Shown here in pieces: positions 56,875-64,000 of a stretch of DNA of 64,000 bases (positions within the stretch are counted from its first letter, which is position 1; the number at the start of each line of letters is the position of its first letter). A model generated the notes under the pieces. That model saw nothing but the letters and a program-made list of their open reading frames with translations. It was not told the DNA's origin and searched no databases. The position numbers and the translations under genes were made by a program. Origin of the DNA: Moraxella canis (lineage in GTDB: Bacteria; Pseudomonadota; Gammaproteobacteria; Pseudomonadales; Moraxellaceae); assembly GCF_002014965.1 (NCBI RefSeq), contig NZ_MUXT01000008.1, forward strand, positions 334,753-398,752. Direction: 5' to 3'.

Positions 56875-56894
56875 CTTTATGATACTCAGATCAC

Positions 56895-58373
56895 TTATAG
56901 CATCACAGCTCTGGCAGCCATTTGCATCATCGCTTCGGGTAGCACACCAAAGACAACGATCAGTGCAGTGATAATCATCACCATCACTCCACCTGCCTTT
57001 ATACCCCAATGCTGATGCGCATCGAACTCAAGGTTGGCTTTAGGTTTTTGGTACAAATTGACCAAAACGCGCAAATAATAATATAGGCCAATGGCGCTAC
57101 CCAAAATAATCATGCCGGCTGCCCAAAAGCGTACGCCTTGTACAGCTGCAAAGAACATGGTAAATTTGGTAATAAATCCTGCCGTCAGCGGAATACCTGC
57201 CAAAGACAGCAGCATCACAGTCAATACCGCCGTTAGCACAGGACGGCGCCAAAATAATCCTTGATAAAAACGCAGATCGTCAGCTTCGCCACTGATAGAA
57301 GTGCGTCCGCGCTCACGGTATGGGCTTGACATAAGAGTGATTACCCCAAACGCCCCAATCGATGTCAGCGCATAAACCGCCATGTACATACTCACCAAAG
57401 GCAAGCTGCCCGCACCGATCGATAAAAGTGCAATCAAAGCATAGCCAATGTGCGCAATCGAAGAATATGCAAGCATACGCTTGATGTTATTTTGACGAAT
57501 TGCCAGCAAGTTACCCAACAAAATGGACAAAACAATGACAACAACCAAAATCATATCAAAAGCTGGCATGGCGGTGGACATACTACCCACAAAGAATCTG
57601 AGTGCAAGCGCCATCATAGCTACTTTACTTACACTTGCTAAAAAAGCAGCAATCGGTGCTGGCGCGCCTTCATAGACATCTGATACCCATGAATGAAATG
57701 GCGCTGCTGATAATTTAAATGCCACAGCTGCCAACATCATCACCGCCCCAACCACACTCAAGCTAGACAAATTGCCAACCAAAAGATTTCTTGCCAAATC
57801 TTTGAAGAATAAAGCACCTGTATCAGCAAAGATCAGCGCCATTCCCATGAGTAACGTCGCGGAAGCTGTGGCGGACATGATCAGATATTTTAAACCTGAC
57901 TCAAGCGATCTAGAGCGCAAGAAAGTATATGCTAACATGCCATACATCGGCACAGACAGTAGCTCAAGCGACATAAAAAACGCCGCCAAATGCTCTGCGC
58001 CTGTCATCAGCATCGCCCCTAAGGTAGAGATCAGCATGAGCAAATACAGCTCATCTTTATGATCTTTTAATGTCTCAAAATAGCCATAGGCCAATGTACA
58101 ACAAGCCAGCGCTGCGATCAAAATCACGCCCATATTAAAAATCGCAAAGCCATCAAAGACAAACAGCCCACCAAAAGATGCACCTGCAGGTACCAAGCCT
58201 AACGCTTGAGCGACAACTGCCAGCAAGGCAATGTTCAGACCTGAGACGCTGAGCGTTGCTGTCCAAAAATGAGAGCGCTTGACAGCAATGGCAATCATCA
58301 CAATGAGTGCAGTGAGCGCCACCACCACAGCAGGCAGTATCGATAAAATAGATTCAAAAATCATAGGATTCAT
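56895..58373 (-). CDS. nuoN: NADH-quinone oxidoreductase subunit N
   Basis: Antiporter-like membrane subunit of complex I, 492 aa, about 14 helices. FFMSLELLSVPMYGMLA, FKLSAAPFHSWVSDVYEGAP (conserved Lys and proton-path residues) and LAYSSIAHIGYALIAL are family landmarks. It is the last gene of the nuo operon, 2 bp after nuoM. It pumps protons with NuoL and NuoM. Confidence 0.95.
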   Translation of the reverse strand: MNPMIFESILSILPAVVVALTALIVMIAIAVKRSHFWTATLSVSGLNIALLAVVAQALGLVPAGASFGGLFVFDGFAIFNMGVILIAALACCTLAYGYFETLKDHKDELYLLMLISTLGAMLMTGAEHLAAFFMSLELLSVPMYGMLAYTFLRSRSLESGLKYLIMSATASATLLMGMALIFADTGALFFKDLARNLLVGNLSSLSVVGAVMMLAAVAFKLSAAPFHSWVSDVYEGAPAPIAAFLASVSKVAMMALALRFFVGSMSTAMPAFDMILVVVIVLSILLGNLLAIRQNNIKRMLAYSSIAHIGYALIALLSIGAGSLPLVSMYMAVYALTSIGAFGVITLMSSPYRERGRTSISGEADDLRFYQGLFWRRPVLTAVLTVMLLSLAGIPLTAGFITKFTMFFAAVQGVRFWAAGMIILGSAIGLYYYLRVLVNLYQKPKANLEFDAHQHWGIKAGGVMVMIITALIVVFGVLPEAMMQMAARAVML

Positions 58374-58375
58374 GA

Positions 58376-60133
58376 TTATTCTCCCTGCTTGGTTTGGTGA
58401 TCGTGGTGGTGCTCATGATCTGCGTGATCATGATCGTGATGATGGTCAGACCCTTCATGATGATGCAGACCAGCGTCATACCCTTGGCCATGCAGCTCAT
58501 GGTGATGGGCGTGCATATAATCGCCCATATTCCCTTCAATTAGGCGAATGCCATGCCTAGGCTCAGTCACCATGGTCACATCATGGGCATAAGCACTTGC
58601 GATCCACTGCATCGATCCTTCAGATTTATCCATGACAGGCTGAGGATACAAGCCAAGCCACACCAATCCAATCGCCAAAGAAAGCAGCAGCGCCAATTCA
58701 CGCTTGCCCAAATCTTTTAGCGTGCCATGATTTTGTTTCACCAATTCAAGCGTGGTATTTTGACCGAATAATGCACGATAAATCATAATCAAAGAATACA
58801 AACCTGCCATCACAAGGCTTGCTGTGGCAAGCGTAACAAAGATCGGATGTTTGGCAAAAGAACCAATCAAAATCAAAATCTCACCGATAAAGTTACCCGT
58901 ACCAGGTATGCCTAACAATGCCGCGCTAAAGAACATGAGCAGCGGTGCAATATAGCGAAATTGACCCCACATACCGCCCATCAAAGTCATGTCACGCGTA
59001 TGCAGGCGCTCGTATAATTGACCCGCCATGATGAATAGCGCCGCACTTGAAAGACCATGCGCAATCATCTGCACCATGAGTCCCTGTAACGAAATCAGAC
59101 TGCCATCATAGATTGCCAAAACGACAAAGCCCATGTGCGATACGCTGGTATAAGCCAATAGACGCTTAATATCCGTCTGCGCAAACGCCAAAAATGCGCC
59201 ATAAAATACACCGACCATACCCAAAGTGATCGCCACCGGCGCAAATTCTGCCGAAGCATTTGGGAACAGTGGAATCACAAAGCGCAACAAGCCAAACGCC
59301 GCAGTCTTAATCAAAATCCCAGCCAAGTCTACCGAGCCTGCCGTGGGCGCCTGGGCGTGCGCATCTGGCAGCCAGCCATGCAAAGGGAAGACTGGCAGCT
59401 TAACAGCGAAACCAATAAAGAAGCAAAGCATGATGATGTATTCCCAACCACCCAGATCTACACCCAAGAGGTCATGATAATCAAAACTTAGCACCCCAGT
59501 ATGGCTAAAATGAATGATGACCAGCAATAAAATGCCAATCAGCATAATCAAGCCTGAGGCTTGTGTATAAATGAAGAATTTGGTAGCTGCATATTCTTTG
59601 GTCTTACCACCTGTAGCATTATGCCCCCACAGCGCGATCAAAAAGTAGATCGGCAGCAGCATCAATTCCCAAAAGAAGAAAAATAAAAACAAATCAATGG
59701 CTAAAAATACGCCAATCACGCCGCCTAGTGACCACAGCAAATTAAGATGAAAAAATCCGACGCGGCGCTGAATTTCACCCCACGAACAGCCCACCGCCAT
59801 GATACCTAAAAACGCCGTCAGAGCAATCATCAGCAAAGACAAGCCATCCATAGCCAAATGAAATTTAATGCCAAAACTTGGAATCCATGGCAGGATAAAC
59901 TGCGCCGCCCAAGGTAAGGTCTCGCCACTGACAGGCGCATCTGTCACCAGTAGCGTATTAAAATTTCCTTGCTGCCACAGCACCAAAGTCAATGCAAAAG
60001 TAATGATCATGCCGATCAGCGCAATCCAGCGCGGCAATCGATCACTGACTTTTTCAATTAACCAGCATAATAAGCCTGCAATAAATGGAATTGCGATCAA
60101 TGCTGGCAGTATCCAGTTTTGTTCTAATGCCAT
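58376..60133 (-). CDS. nuoM: NADH-quinone oxidoreductase subunit M with His-rich C-terminal tail
   Basis: Antiporter-like subunit of complex I. The core is typical: FFFFWELMLLPIYFLI with the essential Glu near residue 150, KLPVFPLHGWLPDAHAQAPT near residue 240, and LLAYTSVSHMGFV. The protein has 585 aa against about 510 in E. coli. The extra C-terminus after the last helix is hydrophilic, and its final 45 residues contain 18 His, mostly in HHH and Asp-His alternations. The tail may bind Zn, Ni, Cu or Fe; its side of the membrane was not determined. It sits between nuoL and nuoN with 1-2 bp gaps. Confidence 0.95.
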   Translation of the reverse strand: MALEQNWILPALIAIPFIAGLLCWLIEKVSDRLPRWIALIGMIITFALTLVLWQQGNFNTLLVTDAPVSGETLPWAAQFILPWIPSFGIKFHLAMDGLSLLMIALTAFLGIMAVGCSWGEIQRRVGFFHLNLLWSLGGVIGVFLAIDLFLFFFFWELMLLPIYFLIALWGHNATGGKTKEYAATKFFIYTQASGLIMLIGILLLVIIHFSHTGVLSFDYHDLLGVDLGGWEYIIMLCFFIGFAVKLPVFPLHGWLPDAHAQAPTAGSVDLAGILIKTAAFGLLRFVIPLFPNASAEFAPVAITLGMVGVFYGAFLAFAQTDIKRLLAYTSVSHMGFVVLAIYDGSLISLQGLMVQMIAHGLSSAALFIMAGQLYERLHTRDMTLMGGMWGQFRYIAPLLMFFSAALLGIPGTGNFIGEILILIGSFAKHPIFVTLATASLVMAGLYSLIMIYRALFGQNTTLELVKQNHGTLKDLGKRELALLLSLAIGLVWLGLYPQPVMDKSEGSMQWIASAYAHDVTMVTEPRHGIRLIEGNMGDYMHAHHHELHGQGYDAGLHHHEGSDHHHDHDHADHEHHHDHQTKQGE

Positions 60134-60134
60134 G

Positions 60135-62006
60135 TTACACCACCACCATCAATGCTAAGATTAAAATAACCGCCAGACCTGCACCAAAGCCGATGGCATG
60201 AGTGCGCAAAAGCCCAGTTTGAGTTTTTGTTGTTAATTTATTACCCAATGATGCGCCCAGAGGTAAGATATTAATCAGGCGATCAATCGGATCGGATTTC
60301 AAGATCTTGGCAATGCCTAAAAATGGCTTAACAAAAACAATGTCATACAAAGCATCAAAACCCAAACCATGATAACACCAATGATACAGCGCACCGCCTA
60401 GACGAGTTTGTTTGAAACTGTTAAGCAGTCTGCCTTGATTAAGCGCATATAACACCACGCCTAGCGCCAAACCTGCCGCCATAAATGCCATTGCGATATA
60501 TTCAGCGGTATGTTTGGCATCTGCATTACCTGCTTGCTCAAGCAGCTGACCTGCGCCCAGCGGCAGCACATCATTCAATGGCGGCATGATCATCGCGCCG
60601 ATACCTGTTGAGAGCACCAATAATACAGATAAAGGTAGCCAATAGGAGATGCCTGAGAGTTTTTCAGCATGGGTTTTTTCTTCACCAAAAAAGGTGATCC
60701 ATATCAAGCGGAAAGTATAAACAGAAGTCAAAAACGCGCCAAAGACACCTGCCCAAAATAAGGTCTGATAGCCACTGGCATAAGCTTCCCAAAGAATCGC
60801 TTCTTTAGAATAAAAGCCGACAGTCACCCAAGGCAGTGCTACCAGTGCGCCACCACCGACGACAAAGCAGGCAAACACCAAAGGAATTTTCTTTGCCAGT
60901 CCGCCCATCTTAAAGATGTTTTGCTCGTGATGTACTGATAAAATCACCGCGCCAGAGGCCAAGAACAGCAGCGCCTTAAAAAACGCATGCGTCATCAGAT
61001 GGAAAATGGCAGCTTGCCATGCACCAACGCCCAAAGCAATAAACATATATCCCAGCTGACTCATAGTTGAATAAGCCAAAATACGCTTGATGTCTGTTTG
61101 TGCTAACGCACAAAATCCAGCCACCAGCATTGAGATAGCACCAACGCCGCCCACCCAGTACAGTAAAATTTCAGGTGTTAAGATAAACACAGGATGCATG
61201 CGAGCGATCAAATACACCCCTGCTGTTACCATAGTCGCAGCGTGAATGAGCGCAGATACAGGCGTAGGACCTGCCATCGCATCAGCAAGCCAAGTGTGTA
61301 ATGGGATTTGAGCTGATTTACCCCAAGCACCACCAACAAGCATCATCGCAGCCAGCACCAAGTTTGGGTTATTGACACCAAACATCTCTGGGGCACGCGT
61401 GATGATTTCGCTGATCGTTAGCGTGCCAAATTCACGGAATAATATAAACAGACCAATCGCCAAGAAGACATCACCAACGCGCGTCACTGTAAATGCTTTA
61501 ATGGCGGCACGTCCATTGGCACGCTCATGAAAATAAAATCCAATCAAAAGATACGAACAAATACCTACGCCTTCCCAGCCAAGATAAAGTAGCAATAAAT
61601 TATCCGCCTGTATCAGCAATAACATACTTGCAACGAATAAATTCAGATAACTAAAAAATCTGGCAAATCCTGCCTCGCCGTCCATGTACCAAGAAGCGAA
61701 CAGATGAATCAAAAAGCCAACGCCAGTGATGATGCCTGTCATCGTTAGAGTCAAGCCATCAAACGACAAACCAAACGCCGGCGCAAATTCACCCACTTTT
61801 AGCCATGTCCACAAAGGAATATTAACCACCTGTCCTGAATAGTTTTGTAAATAATCCACAGATGCTATGGCGGCTGCAATGGCTGATAGCAGCATCGAGC
61901 CGACACCCACGATGGTCGCCGCCAGTTGAGAAAGGCGATCGCGCAAGCTAGCTAAAATTAAAAATCCAATGAGTGGGCAAATAAAAGTCCACATCAGCAT
62001 ACTCAT
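60135..62006 (-). CDS. nuoL: NADH-quinone oxidoreductase subunit L
   Basis: Largest antiporter-like subunit, 623 aa, with the long amphipathic lateral helix at the C-terminus. Landmarks are YLGWEGVGICSYLLIGFY with the essential Glu near residue 144, KSAQIPLHTWLADAMAGPTP near residue 230, and LAYSTMSQLGYMF near residue 315. It is one of the distal proton channels. 3 bp separate it from nuoK. Confidence 0.95.
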   Translation of the reverse strand: MSMLMWTFICPLIGFLILASLRDRLSQLAATIVGVGSMLLSAIAAAIASVDYLQNYSGQVVNIPLWTWLKVGEFAPAFGLSFDGLTLTMTGIITGVGFLIHLFASWYMDGEAGFARFFSYLNLFVASMLLLIQADNLLLLYLGWEGVGICSYLLIGFYFHERANGRAAIKAFTVTRVGDVFLAIGLFILFREFGTLTISEIITRAPEMFGVNNPNLVLAAMMLVGGAWGKSAQIPLHTWLADAMAGPTPVSALIHAATMVTAGVYLIARMHPVFILTPEILLYWVGGVGAISMLVAGFCALAQTDIKRILAYSTMSQLGYMFIALGVGAWQAAIFHLMTHAFFKALLFLASGAVILSVHHEQNIFKMGGLAKKIPLVFACFVVGGGALVALPWVTVGFYSKEAILWEAYASGYQTLFWAGVFGAFLTSVYTFRLIWITFFGEEKTHAEKLSGISYWLPLSVLLVLSTGIGAMIMPPLNDVLPLGAGQLLEQAGNADAKHTAEYIAMAFMAAGLALGVVLYALNQGRLLNSFKQTRLGGALYHWCYHGLGFDALYDIVFVKPFLGIAKILKSDPIDRLINILPLGASLGNKLTTKTQTGLLRTHAIGFGAGLAVILILALMVVV

Positions 62007-62009
62007 ATC

Positions 62010-62372
62010 TTACCCCTTTAACTTATTGGCTTGATTGACATCGAGATTTCTAAAGCGGTGATAGAATTGGAGCAAAATCGCCAGTCCAATCGCCGCCTCA
62101 GCTGCCGCCAGTGTCAGCACAAAAATAAACATGATTTGACCATCAGCACTGCCCCACATATTGCCGCCGACTACAAATGCTAAGGCGGCAGAGTTCATCA
62201 TAATCTCAAGACTCATCAACATAAATAAAATGTTGCGACGAGCCATCACACCCGCCAAACCGATGGCAAAAAGTAATGCCGATAAAATCAGCGCATGTGA
62301 AGCAGGGATGCCCAAGCCTGCCAATGCCACGCCCGCTTGAGCGCTTGCTTCATTAACTGCTGCTATGGTCAT
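62010..62372 (-). CDS. nuoK: NADH-quinone oxidoreductase subunit K
   Basis: Three-helix membrane subunit, 120 aa, slightly longer than E. coli NuoK (100 aa) because of an N-terminal extension before [13 protein letters not shown]. The conserved Glu residues are in [15 protein letters not shown] and [12 protein letters not shown]. The true start is ATG 62372, overlapping the nuoJ stop as TGATG and preceded by a GGGGG site; the in-frame TTG at 62375 is not needed. Confidence 0.94.
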   Translation of the reverse strand: MTIAAVNEASAQAGVALAGLGIPASHALILSALLFAIGLAGVMARRNILFMLMSLEIMMNSAALAFVVGGNMWGSADGQIMFIFVLTLAAAEAAIGLAILLQFYHRFRNLDVNQANKLKG

Positions 62373-63013
62373 CAAAAACCCCCTTTGCGCTTTGTATGGT
62401 CTGTAAATACGGGACCATCTGGCTGATGATTGGCTGCATGAGCACCATCTTCTGACTCTTGGTAGTGGCTAAAATTCTCATCATCAAGCGCTTTTTTGCC
62501 CAAATGATATGCCGCAACCAACGCTCCAAGCAATAAAAATGCTGCTACTTCCACCAATAACACATATTGGGTAAATAAGCTGATACCAACCTGCTTGGGG
62601 TCAATGGTATTGCCGGACAACGACACTGCTGCAGTTGGAGAGCTCAAAATAAATGCCGTCAGCACCCCACCAATAATCAGTGTCAAGCACACAGGCGTCG
62701 CCCAAGCGCTTGAGCTAAGCCAAGTTTTTTCTTCGCTCATGTCCGTGCCCAGATTAAGCATCATGATCACAAAGACAAACAGCACCAAAATCGCGCCAGC
62801 ATAAACAATGACTTCAAGAACGCCTGCAAAAGGCGCACCCAAAATAAAGAAAATTCCTGCCACCGCTAAAAGCGATACAATCATCGATAAAATGGCATGG
62901 ACAGGATTGGCGTGTGTCACCACCCTAAAACTGGCAAATACAGCCACTGCTGCCAGCGCATAAAAGCCAACCACATTGGCATCGCTGAGCCATTGTAATA
63001 ATACATTCATCAT
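62372..63013 (-). CDS. nuoJ: NADH-quinone oxidoreductase subunit J
   Basis: Membrane subunit of complex I, 213 aa, with five helices. [21 protein letters not shown] and [20 protein letters not shown] (the conserved VYAGAI bend in helix 3) identify it. The C-terminal 40 residues are hydrophilic and rich in Asp, His and Glu. Its ATG overlaps the nuoI stop (ATGA) and its stop overlaps nuoK. Confidence 0.94.
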   Translation of the reverse strand: MMNVLLQWLSDANVVGFYALAAVAVFASFRVVTHANPVHAILSMIVSLLAVAGIFFILGAPFAGVLEVIVYAGAILVLFVFVIMMLNLGTDMSEEKTWLSSSAWATPVCLTLIIGGVLTAFILSSPTAAVSLSGNTIDPKQVGISLFTQYVLLVEVAAFLLLGALVAAYHLGKKALDDENFSHYQESEDGAHAANHQPDGPVFTDHTKRKGGF

Positions 63014-63558
63014 GGTAATAAACTCCGCACATCAACCGGTGCCGCTTCATTTTGATGCGACCCTTTGGGTTGATTTTCGGTCGCCATCCCTGTTACTCGA
63101 TAATAGTTATAATCAGGATATTTGCCGGGACCTGAGATCAGTAAATGCTCTTTTTCATACACCAGATTTTGGCGGTTATACTCACCAAGCTCAAAATCAG
63201 GTGTCAGCTGAATGGCGGTTGTCGGGCAAGCTTCTTCACACATGCCACAAAACACGCAGCGGCTAAAATTAATTCGGAAAAATTCAGGATACCAGCGTCC
63301 ATCTTCGCGCTCTGCTTTTTGTAAACTGATACAGCCTACCGGGCAGGCAACTGCGCATAAGTTACAAGCAACACAGCGCTCATCACCATCAGGATCACGC
63401 GTCAAGATAATCCGTCCACGAAAACGCGGCGGTACTGGTACCGGCTGTTCAGGGTATAAAATCGTGTCGCGTGGTCTGAGCGCATGGGTATTGACCATCC
63501 ACATTGAACGGACGATACTAGCGATGCCAACTGCCGTATTTTTTAGAGTTGAAAGCAT
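63010..63558 (-). CDS. nuoI: NADH-quinone oxidoreductase subunit I
   Basis: Peripheral-arm subunit, 182 aa, carrying two [4Fe-4S] clusters (N6a/N6b) that bring electrons to NuoB and quinone. The ferredoxin motifs are [15 protein letters not shown] near residue 62 and [15 protein letters not shown] near residue 97, both complete. It lies 12 bp after nuoH and overlaps nuoJ. Confidence 0.96.
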   Translation of the reverse strand: MLSTLKNTAVGIASIVRSMWMVNTHALRPRDTILYPEQPVPVPPRFRGRIILTRDPDGDERCVACNLCAVACPVGCISLQKAEREDGRWYPEFFRINFSRCVFCGMCEEACPTTAIQLTPDFELGEYNRQNLVYEKEHLLISGPGKYPDYNYYRVTGMATENQPKGSHQNEAAPVDVRSLLP

Positions 63559-63570
63559 GATATCACATCC

Positions 63571-64000
63571 TTATTGTACGGAAAGTATGACGGCAGCCGT
63601 CACAAGCAAATTCACCAATGTTACCGGCAGACAGACTTTCCAGCCAAAATTCATCACCTGATCATAGCGTGGACGCATCAAAGAACCACGAGCCAAAACA
63701 AACAAGGTCATAAAAAATAATGTCTTGACCATAAACCAAATCACCGGTGGAATAAAAGGTATCTCAAGCCCAAAAGGCGCAAGCCAACCCCCAAAGAACA
63801 AGCAAGTCATGAGTGCTGAAATGACGACCACATTAACATACTCGCCAATAAAGAACATGCCAAACTTCATGCCAGAATATTCCACATGATAACCTTCGGC
63901 AAGTTCTTGCTCTGCTTCTGGCTGATCAAAAGGATGGCGATGCGTCACTGCAACCCCTGCAACCACAAAGGTCAAAAAACCAAAAAACTGAGGGATCACA
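63571..64000 (-). CDS. nuoH: NADH-quinone oxidoreductase subunit H, C-terminal part (5' end outside window)
   Basis: The last 143 codons of NuoH, a membrane subunit that helps form the quinone chamber. [23 protein letters not shown] contains the conserved acidic E-channel residues ([14 protein letters not shown]), and [17 protein letters not shown] near the end is typical. The gene runs off the right edge of the window; the rest of the nuo operon should follow there. Confidence 0.95.
   Translation of the reverse strand, partial: VIPQFFGFLTFVVAGVAVTHRHPFDQPEAEQELAEGYHVEYSGMKFGMFFIGEYVNVVVISALMTCLFFGGWLAPFGLEIPFIPPVIWFMVKTLFFMTLFVLARGSLMRPRYDQVMNFGWKVCLPVTLVNLLVTAAVILSVQ

Noticed and set aside
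1..64000. CRISPR arrays, rRNA operons, riboswitches
   Set aside because: No regularly spaced direct repeats of 24-40 bp, no rRNA sequence and no recognisable riboswitch core were seen on reading the window.

Overview
The window looks like chromosome of a Moraxellaceae bacterium, most likely Moraxella. The pointers are moderate-to-low GC; a two-domain LgtF-type glucosyltransferase next to family-25 galactosyltransferase genes, as in Moraxella lipooligosaccharide (LOS) loci; a UmuD with the long N-terminus known from Acinetobacter UmuDAb; a NgoPII-type restriction-modification pair; and an IS1016-like insertion sequence. The assignment is inferred from protein resemblance only.

Layout. 0-5.2 kb: end of a glycosyltransferase gene, cydDC (cytochrome bd assembly exporter) and fumC. 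5.3-19.5 kb: housekeeping genes (5-formyl-THF cyclo-ligase, rpe with three small unknown genes, fabI, folE, a phospholipase D-like lipoprotein, an MFS transporter, rpiA, lysO, a ubiquinone-pathway hydroxylase, glnA) and an almost pure A+T stretch of about 200 bp upstream of glnA. 19.7-24.8 kb: a surface-glycan locus with a duplicated-domain glycosyltransferase, a family-25 gene broken at a G8 and a T7 tract (phase-variable candidate), an intact family-25 paralogue, and two tandem GT4 genes on the other strand.

24.9-30.8 kb is an accessory region beside tRNA-Gly: an IS1595/IS1016-type element with a frameshifted transposase abutting an IS1 remnant, a gene remnant, umuDC, and a compact recombination module (tyrosine integrase, excisionase-like HTH protein, divergent Cro/CI-type repressor) whose divergent promoter carries repeated TTACC-N8-GGTAA operators.

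30.9-49.6 kb: thiI, an ato-type operon for acetoacetate/short-chain fatty acid use, glutathione peroxidase, tRNA-Val and tRNA-Asp, rimO, a cysteine desulfurase-like enzyme paired with a 2OG-Fe dioxygenase, yebC and ilvA. Tightly joined behind ilvA are a GGCC-type (NgoPII-like) R-M pair and an ASCH gene; then hslR, a small tyrosine phosphatase, murB, a DUF218 gene and two identical tRNA-Ser genes. 49.8-64 kb: argS, a VIT-family transporter, a YeeE/YedE pair divergent from a BigR-like sulfide sensor, azlCD, a ferredoxin-NADP reductase, a peroxiredoxin-glutaredoxin fusion, and the nuoHIJKLMN end of complex I, in which NuoM ends in a very histidine-rich tail.

The best leads for new biology are the phase-variable glycosyltransferase block, the operator array of the int/xis/repressor module, the R-M/ASCH overlapping gene set and the histidine-rich NuoM tail. 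No CRISPR array or rRNA was seen.
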